From assembly GCA_009746045.1 (NCBI GenBank), contig RPFO01000065.1, positions 1,389,924 through 1,453,923 on the forward strand: a stretch of DNA of 64,000 nucleotides, given 5' to 3'. The notes beneath the pieces were generated by a model that was given only the letters and a program-made list of their open reading frames with translations, did no database searches and was not told where the DNA came from. Position numbers and translations under genes: made by a program. This document shows, piece after piece, positions 42,669 through 54,289 of the stretch (within the stretch, counting starts at the first letter, position 1; the number at the start of each line of letters is the position of its first letter). This stretch comes from Mesostigma viride (lineage: Eukaryota > Streptophyta > Mesostigmatophyceae > Mesostigmatales > Mesostigmataceae).

Positions 42669-43296
42669 AGTTAATATTGCCTGGCAAGCAATATTATTCT
42701 ACTAAGCTACTTGGCTTGTAGAGATTCTACTTCCGGTTACTACAATCCAGAAACGGGTTCATTCTGATGAGTATTGCTCGAGATGTGAGCAAGATACTGT
42801 TCTACTACATTCTACTTGGATTCAGTGATTCTACGGTGGTTCTTCAAGTGACGCGTGGCATACGACGTCTTGTCACAGTGTACGATAGGACATTTAGTCT
42901 CCGACACTGCGGTCTATTCAATGCTATTGATTAGACGTAACAAATAGTGACAGGACTTGTGCGACAGGACACTGATGTGACTATTTATGGATAACGAGTC
43001 GAGATCTGCTGGTCCAGAGTGAAGGACAGCAATATTGTGAGATGATCTGTCCTATCAGTCATCTGGATGTGACTGCGTCACAATTAGTATATAACGAGCA
43101 GGACGCTGCCACTTGGTAACACCACTTTCCCTGCACCTGTGTCCTCGCACCTTCGGCGACGGTTCTCACGTGCCTTGTGCGTTCTGTGCTGGTAGCCATA
43201 ACCAGCAACGTAAACCTATTGATTAATATAACTACTTCCTCTGTAGATATTAATCAGTGCAGGCTGAACCACAGTTCAGCCACAGTTTCGTTAACT
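42669..43296 (+). repeat. 3' LTR of element B
   Basis: 628 bp. Differs from the 5' LTR at about 42828 (G for T) and 43120 (A for G). Followed by TSD cccct. Confidence 0.94.
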
Positions 43297-43301
43297 CCCC
43301 T

Positions 43302-43658
43302 GGGCAGGGTGCTCAGGGAGAAACCAGACCTAGTAGGCGTCAGAGGGCTAACAGGCGCAGGCAGAATGGTAACCAGGGTGGCAAGGGCCAGCAGCAGGGA
43401 TCCAAAGGCAAGGGTCAGCAGCAGGCTGGTGGTCACCAGGGTGGTCAGCAGAACAAGGGTGGCCAAGGGCAAGGCAAGAGCCAGGGCCAGGGCACCCAGG
43501 CTAGTCAGAGCAGCCAGAACCAGGGTGGCCTGAAGAAGGCTGCTGCTGGGAAGGATGACAAGTGCTTTGGATGTGGCAGGACGGGTCATTGGCGACGTGA
43601 CTGCCCAGACCAGGCCAAGTCTGCTGGAGCAGGCTCTGGCCAGGTGGGTAAGCCATGA
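43302..43658 (+). CDS. gag of element C, C-terminal part with CCHC knuckle
   Basis: In register with 34847-35839 across the element B insertion. Gln/Gly/Lys-rich basic linker, then C-F-G-C-G-R-T-G-H-W-R-R-D-C (43563-43604), the nucleocapsid zinc knuckle. Ends at a single TGA (43656-43658, context CCA TGA CTT). The same frame stays open into the pol N-terminus. Confidence 0.85.
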   Translation, partial: GQGAQGETRPSRRQRANRRRQNGNQGGKGQQQGSKGKGQQQAGGHQGGQQNKGGQGQGKSQGQGTQASQSSQNQGGLKKAAAGKDDKCFGCGRTGHWRRDCPDQAKSAGAGSGQVGKP

Positions 43659-46600
43659 CTTGAGATGTTGTCCCCTGTAAATAGTCAATCACCCCTAGTG
43701 GGACGAACAGTTGTACATAGTAATGGGGGTGTCCCTCTTGTGCAGCAGCAAGGGGTTGGGAATGATGAGGTGCTTCCACTCAATGATTGCAATAACGCTG
43801 CTGCAGCAGTGGAATTCCCTGTGCCTGTGGCAGGTGCAGGGTCTCCAGTTGTTGGGGTTGACTCTGGGAGTCAAGCCGCCAGACTGGAAGGACCTGCAGC
43901 TTCTGTGGGAACCGGGGCTGGCTCTGGGAGCCGAGCTACCTTGGAGGAGGTCCCTGGAGCAAGAGAACAGCAGGTGGGTCGTGCTATCCCAAGCACACAG
44001 TCTTTGTCACGTTCCTCTCTGTGCAGCCAGGCTGACAGGGGGTTGAGCTATGCTCAGGCTGGAAACACTCTACACCATATCTTTGGTCACTCTAAGCAGG
44101 CAGAGATGTTTGCTTGGAAGATTGGCAAGGAGCCTTTGCTAGAGGCCTGCAGTGCAGCTGCTCAGAATTGTGTCTGTCAGGAGAATGCTGTTCGCCTCCC
44201 ACAGTCCCATGCCAGAGAGCCTGCTAGAGAGCGGGGGATATCCAGGTGGACATCCAACACATCAGGGGCATGTATCTGTTGGTGGGGGTGGATAGGTTCA
44301 GCAGATATAGGTTGCTGACCATTCTTCCTGGAATGCAGGAGCATCAGCTGTTGATGGGTCTCCAGTCTTTGTTGCCAGGCTTTGGGGTGTACACCAAGGT
44401 GCAAGCTGACTTGCAGTTTGACTGCTTGATCAAGCTGGCTGACCAGCTTCCTTGTAAGTTGGTAGTGGTCCCTAGGGAATGCCATGGGCAGCAGGGAGCT
44501 GTAGAGAGATCTATACGTGAAGTAAAAACAGTGGTGCTAGCAGCTAGGAGTGTGCCTGTTGTGGCATCAGCTCTAGAGAAAGCAGCTTGGTGTAAGGGGA
44601 TTGAGGAGCAGCTTAACCACAGGGTAACCTATTACTATGATGGTGTGGCAGTCTCTCCCCTGGCATTGCAGTTTGGTATGCTATCACAGGACGTGGTGGC
44701 AGCCTGCCTGAAGAAGGCAGACAGGGTGTTTTCCAGATTGAGGCGTAAGGACAAGGGTTGGAAAATGCTGAGGCCCCAGGTGGGACTGAGGGTCAGGATG
44801 TGGAAGGAACCGTCATTACCAGGCAAGCGTGGCAAGTGGCAAGATGGGCAGGTAACCCATGTTGAGGAAGCTAACCATTCTTGTCTGGTGGCTTTGGAGA
44901 GTAATCCCAAGCACGTGTACAGGCTATCCTGGGCTCACGTCAAGGAGAGAAGGCCAACTGCAATCTGGCCTGAAGACGGCCCTGATCCTCCCTTGGAGGG
45001 AGATGAGCAGGATGAGAGCCAGGCAGCAGATGCTAACCCGCCATGCTTGGATTATGGTCTGTCCTGGATGGATGAGGGTGAGCAGGAGTCTGCTGAGACG
45101 TCTGTCACAAGGCCAGAGGTGGCCAGGGCTGCACCACAGTCCAGGGGGCTGCTTATGGCGGACATCATTCGAGCTCTGCAGAACAGCAAGCGTGATCCCA
45201 AGGTATCTAAGCTCACGGGATGGGGGTCATGTGGGGCACCAGCACTAGAAGTGGATACCAACTCACAGGTGTCCATTCTAAGGGTAGAGGATGCTGCAGG
45301 CTTGCAGTGGTCATCCCCTAGCTGCCTAGCTGTGTCTGATTTCTCTGGGAATGTGTCCATGAAGATCTTGGGAGAAGTGAGTGTGCCTATCCTGGGGGTG
45401 CCCACCACGTTCAGTGTGGTTGAAGGGTATCAGGGGCCTGCCATTCTAGGTCAGAACTTCTTGTGCTTACCAGGGGTGAGGATATCCTCTGAGGAGCTAG
45501 CATTAGAAGGGCAGGGCCGCCTTCCCTTGCAGAGATATCGCTACTCCCAGGGTCTTAGTGTGGCTGTAAGGGCTGTGAGGGGTCTAGAGGCAGAGGGTCC
45601 TGATACAAAGGAGCCCATTGCTGGGGACCTGCTGATCCTCCCTACTACGTTTGACCCACGTGAGTTGGGTGTGCAGAGGTACCAGATCCCAGGAACGAGT
45701 CCTGTACCTTGGCGCAAGCTAGTGGAGATGATGCAAAGCCCCAAGATGGCTAAGGCATGGACTCTTGGCTTTGTTGCTTCTGGGCATGAGTGGATAGTTG
45801 CCAACTGTGCAGAGCCTGTGGATGTCCTCCCTGAGGATCACCAGCTGCTCAGATTGATGTTTGTCCTCAAGCTCAAGGAGGTAGATGGCGTGCAGGTGCC
45901 ACATGTTAGACCAGTTGTGACTGAGTACCATGGCACTGGACAGTTAGCAGATGAGGAGCTTTACACACCAGGGATGCTGCATGATACATGGAGGATTTTG
46001 TTGTGCATTTATTTGTCTTTTCTGCAGAAGGGGATACCCTATAGCTCTGTGTTGGTAGATTTCAAGAGGGCTTTTCTTAAGGGTGATCAGCAGGAAGCAC
46101 AGGATACTTGGCGCACAATACCCCCTTTCTTTGTTAAGGTGCCTGCAGTGTGGAGGGCAGAGCTGAAGACGAGGTATTTGAGGATTCTCAAAGGCGTGAA
46201 GGCCTTAGATCGAGTCCCATCATCTGGAGGAAGAGCTTGGAGAAGTACCTCAGGTCTGTCTGTGGTCTCTCAGTCTCTCCAGTTGATCCTTGTCTGTTTC
46301 AGGGTAGCTATGAGGGGCTGCCAGCGTTTGCCTCCCTGCATGGTGATGATCTGCATCTCCTGGGCCATCCCACTTGGCAAGAGTTGACTCTGGCCAGGAT
46401 CCAGAAACGGTTTGAACTGGGTAAGATCCAGTACATGGTTGAGAATGAGCCCATGGTGTTTTGTGGAATGCAGGCGACCTTGGTCCATCAGCAGGGTACA
46501 TGGTCCATCCAGCTGGAGGGTGGTAAGGATTATCCTCAGCAGATCATAGATGCCTTGCAGGAGCCCATCACCCAGGCCAGATGTGCAACAATACGAGGTA

Positions 46601-47250
46601 TGTTGGCATGGCTGGCCAGCATTTGTGCTCCTGACCTGTTGGTACTGAGTCGGTTGACCGATTCCCAACTGGTTGAGGTGGGTGCTGAGAGAGTGGTAGA
46701 GGCTGTTCGCATGTCTCCCCCTCTCATGCTGGGTCCTTTGGATTTGTACAGGCCTTTTGACATGATGCTCTATGTGGACAGTTCTATGGATAGTAGGAAG
46801 GTCACAGAGGTCAGGGGCCGTGCAGCAGCATTAATATCCCTGGTGCAGGAACAGTCCTCTCTGGTCTGCTGGTACAGTCGGTTGCAGAACAGGGTAACTC
46901 CCAGCAGTGACATTGCTGAGTGCAGGGCAATCTGTGAAGGGCTTCATACTGCTCTTTACTTGAGGGAGCTATTTTACCAGCTATGTCAAGTGGCTTCCTG
47001 TCGGTTGCAGATGCACACACTGGTAAGAACTGACAGCATGGGCATGGTGCAGTTTGTGCACAGGCAGCTGGCCAGGAGCAGGGACCTTGATTATTTGTTG
47101 CTCAAGGAAATGTCTTGCTTAGCTAACATTGAACATGTGGCTGGCGTGGACAACCCTGCAGATGCTCTCACCAAGCTGGAGGAGAAGGCTGAGCTGCAAT
47201 ACCCTTTGCTTCGTGGGCTCATGGCCTCCAAGGGGGGAGGGCCAGAGTAG
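43659..47250 (+). pseudogene. pol of element C: integrase, protease-like, RT, RNase H with two frameshifts
   Basis: The linker and HHCC domain (L-H-H-I-F-G-H near 44075, C-V-C near 44172) share the gag frame. Near 44.2 kb the frame shifts. The rve core follows, with its first Asp at 44249 and Glu in A-V-E-R-S-I-R (near 44505), then an SH3-like module (G-K-W-Q-D-G-Q-V). The protease-like V-D-T-N-S-Q-V-S-I-L has its Asp at 45254, followed by A-I-L-G-Q-N-F-L. The RT begins with D-F-K-R-A-F-L-K-G-D. Near 46.2 kb the frame shifts again. H-G-D-D is at 46339-46350, then RNase H to the stop at 47248-47250. Same domain order as B, about half identical by eye. Confidence 0.9.
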
Positions 47251-47661
47251 ACCAAACAGCCTTGCTCTAGGTGGGAGGCATCCCAGTGGGCTGGGCAGCC
47301 ACGTGGTGGCTGACAGCAGGTCCTTCAGAGTTCAGACACACTCTGCTGGACAGGGGTCAGGGTGGAGTCACTCCCCTGGCTGAGAATTTCGCCTGGCTCT
47401 GTCATGGAGCTGCAGAAGAGTCTTAAGGACTTTGTAATGGGCCTTGGGTCTTCATGGAATGGACCCTGCAAGGGCAGCCCAAGTGTTGGCTCTAACAGGT
47501 TGCTGTACATTTGTATATATTCTCTGTAACCAACCTGTTGCATGCTAATAAAATCCCTGGTTGTGTGACCATGTTGGACGTGGTTGCCAGGGGCCTCACT
47601 ATGGGTTATACTCCTTTATAATAAAACATAATCTTGTTATTGTCATGTCTTGTTGTTTGTG

Positions 47662-47721
47662 ATGCTCAGTTCCAGGAGCTGATCCAAACCTGGAGGATAT
47701 GGGGTGGGGTTCGATTCCCCA
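47662..47721 (+). other. tRNA-like hairpins in 3' UTR of element C
   Basis: ATGCTCAGTTCCAGGAGCT (47662-47680) and TGGGG-TTCGATT-CCCCA (47705-47721). The T-arm loop is identical to that of B while the stem pairs have changed together at the outer positions. Confidence 0.55.
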
Positions 47722-47974
47722 GCTGACCTCAGCCTGGCATGTATGAATCCTGAGTGAGACTCAGTGAGGACATGGGCTCCCCATGTGTTGGCTAACATTT
47801 GTCAGGGCTCTCTCAGTCTTTGGAAGGATTTAAAAGATAAAGGAGGCTCCGTGGCGGGCGCCATATGAACGGGCGCCTGTGATAACTGGATGACCAGGAA
47901 CTCACAATAGTACGTTCATGGACTCCTCTATCCAAACTCCTCTGACTAAGTGAAGACCTAACTTTAATCTACAC

Positions 47975-48185
47975 CAGGTTCCCAAAGAAAGGGTTGGGAT
48001 GTCATGTGGGTCAGAGGGCAACCTTTGAACCAATGAGCAGGCCTAGCTAATATTTGGAGGCACCTCAGGTTCCAAAAGAAAAGGCAGGTCTGGTCTCTGG
48101 GAGGGATCAGATGTCTGAAGGCTTGTGGGGACAGTGGCTGATAGGTTCTCAGGCTGGTCCAAGCTCCAAAACAAGAAAGGGTTGG
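47975..48185 (+). other. Polypurine tract array of element C
   Basis: Three related tracts: CCCAAAGAAAGGGTTGGGAT (near 47980), CCAAAAGAAAAGGCAGG (near 48073), and the functional CCAAAACAAGAAAGGGTTGG (48166-48185) directly before the LTR. Confidence 0.55.
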
Positions 48186-48839
48186 AGTTAGCATATTGGG
48201 GCACCAATGTGCTAGATGGATGCAGGTTGAGGAGACCTTTCCAACGCCGTGTCAACCGCCTAGAACAGACAAGGGACTAGAAAGTTATCAAGTCCCGAAG
48301 TACTGCCGACCGGTGGGCGAGGGCGGTGCACACTCAGGGCATAGTGGACAGGACACGTGGCAGGCCGTGCCTGCACAGGCTTAGCCTGGACTCTCACGTG
48401 ACTGGGACACAGTGTACTGAGGGCTCAACGGTACTGTGGCTAGTAGAAGCCAGTAACCAGCCAGCAGGTCTGCAAGGATGTAAGTCCTTGCAGGACTGTG
48501 GCAGGTCCTGTGCTGTCCTAGACACAGGATAGCCAGAGATTCCTGTATGCTGCCTGCAACGAGGATGCAAGGCAGCGATACGAGGCTCTGGCAATGTAGC
48601 GTTGCCCAGCGTTGCTCATGACCGAGGAACAAGGATGGAACGAGGTTGCATATAGCTCGAGGCTCAACGAGGCAACGAGCGTCTTCACACACGAACCTTG
48701 GTCGTCGCGACGAGTGGCGAGCCTATCGAGGGTCGTAGGCCTGGTGTGAGGATAAAGGTTGCTAGCCAGCAGCCTAGGGTCATTCCAGCCGGCAAGGACC
48801 AGGAGCTCACAAGCTCTGCTGACGAGTTGCTGCGCAAAT
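48186..48839 (+). repeat. 3' LTR of element C
   Basis: 654 bp copy of 32979-33632 with two differences seen (near 48403 and 48576). Followed by TSD gaaga. Confidence 0.93.
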
Positions 48840-48844
48840 GAAGA

Positions 48845-49095
48845 CCCCTGACCCGGCCGTGAGGGAGCTTCAGTGCTGGCCGGTTCTGCAATCGTGACAG
48901 TCCTGCTCTCTGATGAGCCTCCGCCTGCTGAGTGGCAGACAGCCATCCTGAGTCATGCTGTACAAGAAGGGCTCTGCTGCTGATCGACCCCGGTAACTAC
49001 CGGGGACTGTCTGCCTCCAGAGCGCCGCGCTGAAGGTCTTCATGCGCATGATGCTGCACAGGCTCCCTAAGCTCGTCTGGATTTGTACTAGAACA
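48845..49095 (+). pseudogene. LINE ORF2 fragment, continuation right of element C
   Basis: Plus frames contain P-P-P-A-E-W-Q-T-A-I-L-S-H and, shifted, Y-K-K-G-S-A-A-D and P-G-N-Y-R-G-L-S, the conserved W-x-x-A-x-I-x-x-x-x-K-K-G and N-Y-R-x-I-S motifs of LINE RT, immediately downstream of the motifs at 32.88-32.98 kb. Confidence 0.65.
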
Positions 49096-49179
49096 CTACT
49101 ACAAATTGAGATTTTTCAAACTTTGTTATTTAGGGCCTCTCGTAAGTCCAAAGCATGTAGGTTATTGTCCCAACATGTT

Positions 49180-49915
49180 GTGACACCGTGACACCGTGAC
49201 ACCGTGACACCGTGACACCGTGACACCATAACGCTAGTATTTTACGATTTTGTATGGTGTCACTTAAGGTAATGTGGCGCCCATGGGGTTGCAACAATGA
49301 TATTACATTGCCCAGAAGCACTGATTAACATGAGGTGACATTGTGACACCGTGACACCGTGACACCGTGACACCGTGACACGATGGCACCATAACGCTAG
49401 TATTTTACGATTTTGAATGGTGTCACAAGGTAATGTGGCGCCCATGGGGTTGCAACAATGATATTACATTGCCCAGAAGCACTGATTAACATGAGGTGAC
49501 ATTGTGACACCGTGACACCGTGACACCGTGACACCGTGACACCGTGACACCGTGACACCGTGACACCGTGACACCGTGACACGATGGCACCATAACGCTA
49601 GTATTTTACGATTTTGTATGGTGTCACAAGGTAATGTGGCGCCCATGGGGTTGCAACAATGATATTACATTGCCCAGAAGCACTGATTAACATGAGGTGA
49701 CATTGTGACACCGTGACACCGTGACACCGTGACACCGTGACACGATGGCACCATAACGCTAGTATTTTACGATTTTGTATGGTGTCACGAGGTAATGTGG
49801 CGCCCATGGGGTTGCAACAATGATATTACATTGCCCAGAAGCACTGATTAACATGAGGTGACATTGTGACACCGTGACATCGTGACATTGTGACACCGTG
49901 ACAGCATGATAGTGA
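49180..49915. repeat. GTGACACC minisatellite in a higher-order repeat
   Basis: Four copies of a 163-193 bp unit (CATAACGCTAGTATTTTACG at 49227, 49390, 49583 and 49752). Each contains a variable number of GTGACACC 8-mers, which explains the changing period. Short Cys/His/Val-rich ORFs here are artefacts. Confidence 0.92.
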
Positions 49916-50180
49916 CAATATGACACGATAGCACTAGCATTTCATGATTTTGTTGTTTAGTGCCACAAAGTATTAACGCAACATTAATGTATTATGCAAC
50001 CATGTATAAATAAAAGAAAATTTATGAATATGATGGATGACCAATAATCCCTATTACATGGCCTAGCAAACTTGCATCTGCCAACTGTGTCTCTCTGCCT
50101 CTTTAATATCAAATGCAAGATAAAATAATGTATATTAGCTTAAACTTACCTGACAATGATTTGCATACAGCTTTCTTTAA

Positions 50181-52260
50181 CCCTTAAACTGTACTGAGTC
50201 CGTTTTCGTGGCGCCAGTTGAACTCGCGCCACTCTAACGGACTGAGTTTGTGGCAGAACCAGGCGCCGCGCCAATAATAATTTAACGGTCAAACCTGGGG
50301 GGATCGAAAGATCTAGACGTAAGCTATGCCTGGCGCTATTCAGACCGTATTTTGGACACCTGGCCAGGGAGATATGCTTGAGCAAAGTTAGGGGGGTACC
50401 ATGGTCCAACGGGACCGACGTGCATGAAAAATATTGACGCGCACGGCTATGGCGGTGCACGCAACTGACTGGTACGAGAGAATGGCTTGACATAATGGAC
50501 TCAAATTTTGTAGGCATGATTTTCAAGTCCTAAAAACGTTTTATCCCCAGCCATGGAACGTTTGAAGATGCGTAGATGGGTCATCGGGGTGCTGGTCGGC
50601 GCAGCAAATCATGTCAGCGGCCAGGCGGTGACAGTGCGAGTGCTGCATGTTGCTAGGCGGAAATTTTCGAGGTATTTGCGCATGGATAAACCTTTGACGT
50701 TGTTCCCAACCAGATTTGCTAGAATTGGCAGCCAGGAAAGGCTCGAGGCTACGTCCATGAATCGGGCGTGCTGGCTCCCGCAGGAAAGGTAATCTGCTGT
50801 TCCGACCTGGTACGTTCTAGCCTCCTAGCGTGTTCCGTTAACCGTATATGGTTGTATTATCGTTTATAAATAATATCAGGGTTATAATCGAGGGCTTGTG
50901 ATTGTCATTTTGTTGTTTTGCTCCCTCTACGCATCGGCTTGTCATAGTTGTGGAATACCATCAGGTCAAGCAGATTTTGGACCATGTTTGGTCGCTGTTA
51001 GCTGAGGCTGCAACGGAAATAGCGTGATAACGGTTGGTATTGGTTAGTAATATGGTAAAGGTGATTACCCAATGCTTTTCCTGGCTCAAACAGCCCGAGA
51101 CAAGTTCTTTTCTGACCAGTTTTAGGCATGGCTTCTTGTTTTGCTGGCCAACGCCCACCTTCTGATTTTGCATCCATTGCATGTGACAAACATGGAGATA
51201 CCCAATACCTGTTTGCATGGAAGCATTACCAACTTGTTCATTTTGTTTTCTTTATTGTTGCAAAGAACGTGGAGGTGTTTTGTCATTCATCGGGTGGGTT
51301 AGTGATGTAGCTCCTTGCCACCCCTTTGACGCGCGCTTGAGGCCTTGATTAATGAGCCTTTCACCTATTTTTTAGCATGGTCTTGTGTCTTATATGCTGG
51401 CTTATCTCAGCTTCCACGCTGGGCCAGTGGCTGGCCTCGACGACGACGACGCCCGCCGCCAGCGTGCCATGCAGCCCTTGTCAGCCCGCAGCCCGGCTGG
51501 CCGCGCATGGGCTGAGGCCAATGGCCGCACGACCCGCACGTTGGCAGCTGGCACCCAGCTGACAGGGCCTTGTAGGAGGCAGGATCTGCGCACCCAGAGG
51601 CGCAATCCGTAGTTTGGCACATAGCCAGGTAGCCCAATTGACAGTTAGCTACACCCTTGGCTAGTCTTGCGCTATGTATACCGCACGCGCGCGCTAGTGC
51701 CATTTTGGCCCCTTGCGGCATGTTGGCATGTGTTATATGGCATGGTCTCTTGTTTTATCACCTGGGTATGGTGCATGATGCCCAATTGGGCATCCCTTGT
51801 TGTTTCATGCCAATTGGAATAAAGTTTTGTGTTGTTATGCTACCATTTATACCCCTGCCAGCTGGCACCGTTATAACGGTGCCAGCTGGCTTTGGCCATT
51901 TTGTAGCTAGCGTCCACAGTTTTGTGACATTTCATGTTGTGAATGCATTGATGGCATGTCTATGATTATAATAACCTGCCTTTAAAAGGCCAGGGCCAAC
52001 TGATTTGTGTAAATGGTCGATAATTCATTATATATGTCTCCAACCCCATGTGCACTGTACCCCCCTGAGGGGGGTGCTATTTTTAGCAGGTGTAGGGCAT
52101 GGATATGTGACCAACCAAATTTCCCAAACATTATTTGATATAAAAGCATGCTTGGTTCCAAGGGTGGGCCAGAAAATGTTATTTGGCTAGTTACTCTCAG
52201 GCGCACAAAGATACCCAAACTCAGTCCGTTCTCGTGGTTCGAGTTTTGACAGTTGAAGGG
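50181..52260. mobile_element. piggyBac-like non-autonomous element, 2.08 kb
   Basis: TTAA on both sides (50177-50180, 52261-52264) and CCCTT(A)AACTG / CAGTTGAAGGG inverted ends, the CCC-plus-TTAA signature of piggyBac. Subterminal ACTGAGTCCGTT (50193-50204) and its inverse AACGGACTGAGT (50236-50247). No transposase motif is visible in its short ORFs. A 34-bp perfect palindrome lies at 51857-51890. Confidence 0.7.
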
Positions 52261-53255
52261 TTAATGCAGAATCTGGTGCCAAGCAAATGCCGTATCAAAA
52301 CCATACATGCCCAATCTAATATGAACCATAATAATCGTGTTGCCCCGACTCGTCTACTACATCTTGCGAGTAGGGTGGCCTTTTCCGCGGTGGAGCCTGG
52401 GCATGTGCCAGGTTGTGGGGCCGGCCGGACGTGGGCGTTGTAGGCCCACGTCCCTTGCTCATCAAAATTGCTATGACCCATGAAATGAGAATCCCTGGCT
52501 GCATAACCTCCTCCCTCATCATGATGTTGCCAGTCTTGCTCCCCGGCGGCCTTGGGGATTTGGGGCCTCGGCTTTGTCTTCCTTGGAGATCTCCTTAGAG
52601 GGGGGGCTGCGGCATAACGGTAAGTGCCGTCATTGTAATGCTGCACGGGCTCAGGGTTCTCAACGTAGGTGGTTTGTTGCAATGTGCCGCGACCTCAAGG
52701 CTGATGTGGATCACCTGCCGACCCTTCGCCAGGCTGTGGATCGTACATGCCGGCATGGTATACATAAGCATTGGCCGCTTGCCTGCCAGCGGCAGTAGGC
52801 TGGGCATGCATTCCTTGGTCGTACGGCGCGTACACACCGTGCTCGCCGTACGGTTCCCCCTCCCGATCCAGCTGCCTCGGCCCATCAATTGCGACTGCGC
52901 GCGCGCGCGGCTCTTGTTGACGGTGTGCTGGTTGCAGTCCTGTCACTTGGCCATGGGCCGCGCTGAAGCTTTCGCGTTGCCCCAACGCGGCAGGCGCAGC
53001 GGGCCGGCGAAGCTCCGTGCCAACGCCAGTGCTGGAGCTGGGTGCAGCACTTGCTGGGGTGGATGGCATTCTTCGTTGGTTCTCCAAAGCATTGACCCTC
53101 TCGGTCAGGGCCTTAACCTTGACGTACACGTGCGATTTCTTATTCCCCCGCCCTTCATCACCTACGGGTGTCCCCGCATCAACTGCGCTCTCAGTCTCCT
53201 CCCCCGTTGGCCGTGCTACGCCCGTTCCATCGTCATGCTCCGCACAACGGTCTGA
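52221..53255 (-). CDS. Unknown minus-strand ORF, one in-frame TGA, C-terminus from a transposon end
   Basis: Open in one minus frame from a possible 3' splice site (CTTTCAG, near 53256) down to 52221, except for one TGA at 52695-52697. Charged N-terminal part with a short coiled-coil-like K-V-K-A-L-T-E-R-V-N-A-L-E, then Pro/Ala/Gln-rich and Tyr-rich stretches, then L-R-R-S-P-R-K-T-K basic patch. The last codons are read from the inverted terminus of the piggyBac-like element. No recognised domain; could be a gene exon or transposon gag. Confidence 0.35.
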
Positions 53256-53273
53256 AAGTGCCAAAAAACAGCC

Positions 53274-54081
53274 TTATAACTCATGTACGATGCAAATATT
53301 GTCGAAACATGCTAGATCTTGGTAGGTAGCATGTTCAGGACACCAGTAGAAGGATTGCAACTTTCCGGACTTACCGGACCTCAGCTGACCTATTTTTGGC
53401 ATTTCTATTTTTAGCAGTTTTCCAGATTTTAACCCCTCATTGGTCTTGCAGCCGATTTTCCGCCAAAAATCGACTTGCAGCCGAGGCATCGGCTGCTCCG
53501 CGGGGGACCAAATTGCGCGAAAACTATTGAGAATTAGGAAAAGTTTAGCTGAGAAGATCGAAAGTTTATAATTTTCCTCACAGCATGGTACTAGGGTTTG
53601 CATACTTCTGACAAAGTTATAGAGGTGTTCTGGCCGGTCAAAGTACAAGGGGTCAGGGTACTTTTTCACGTAAAACGTGCATTCCGGAAAACGACGACCT
53701 GGCCATGGCGGCTTGCGCCCACGCATGGCATTTACGTTTGCGTTCGAATTTTCTGGCCAAACTTACGAAATTGATTTTATACGTCCTAAAGATGCTACAG
53801 GCCAATTTTTGGTTCGCGGGAATGCCATTTGATAGGTGTCGGCAGCGTTCTTGCTGGAAAAAACTGCGATCAGGCCGGACGATAGAAACGTTGACAGCAA
53901 TAGATTTCCGGCGTATTTTAAAGGATATATCGGTTTCTTTGTACTTTTTATGATACATAGTAGTCGTAAACGTGCAAGGGTGGCCAGAAATCGCCGAATC
54001 CAGCGACCGTGCTGCACAACTTTGGTGTGCCGAAATGCGCCATTTTGCGGCCACCGCCTGGGCCAAGGTAACGCCATCCAT
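53274..54081 (-). other. Unassigned minus-strand ORFs
   Basis: Two overlapping frames, 54081-53653 (ATG at 54081) and 53726-53274, Lys/Arg/Phe-rich, no known motif. They may be upstream exons of the ORF at 52221-53255, but no clear donor was fixed. Confidence 0.25.
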
Positions 54082-54289
54082 GCCTGGTAAAGCTTAAGCA
54101 TCGTTTTCCTATCGATGTTTGACGTTTATATGTACGTTCTAGCTTGTGTAGCACATTCTTTTTGCATTATTCATGCTCTTTCTTGACCCTGGCCTGAGGG
54201 GCTGTATAAACAAATACATTCTAATATGCAAATAAAGAGTTCTTGACCTGGCTGTTTGCAAGTAAGTTGATACTCATGACTAATGACTG

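Larger units (their letters stand above)
35840..43296 (+). mobile_element. LTR retrotransposon B (copia-like), complete and young, nested in gag of C
   Basis: LTRs 35840-36467 and 42669-43296 (628 bp each, two substitutions seen) with perfect TSD cccct (35835-35839, 43297-43301). Ends AGTTAA...TTAACT. Contains ORF0, gag, an uninterrupted pol, a 3' UTR with tRNA-like hairpins, and a duplicated polypurine tract. The only doubtful point for activity is the route from gag to pol, which needs two changes of frame. Confidence 0.95.
32979..48839 (+). mobile_element. LTR retrotransposon C (copia-like), split by nested element B
   Basis: LTRs 32979-33632 and 48186-48839 (654 bp each, two differences noticed) with perfect TSD gaaga (32974-32978, 48840-48844). 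Own sequence is 32979-35839 plus 43302-48839. LTRs start AGTTAG and end GCAAAT, so not TG...CA. Order: ORF0, gag with CCHC, integrase, protease-like, RT, RNase H, a long 3' UTR, polypurine tract. ORF0, gag and the first part of pol lie in one frame separated only by TGA codons. Two later frameshifts (about 44.2 and 46.2 kb) break pol. Confidence 0.94.

Noticed and set aside
43850-43885. V-D-S-G-S in the element C linker, at the canonical protease position
   Set aside because: Lies in Gly/Ser-rich low-complexity sequence, has no following I-L-G-x-x-F motif at the right distance, and is absent from B and A at this position.
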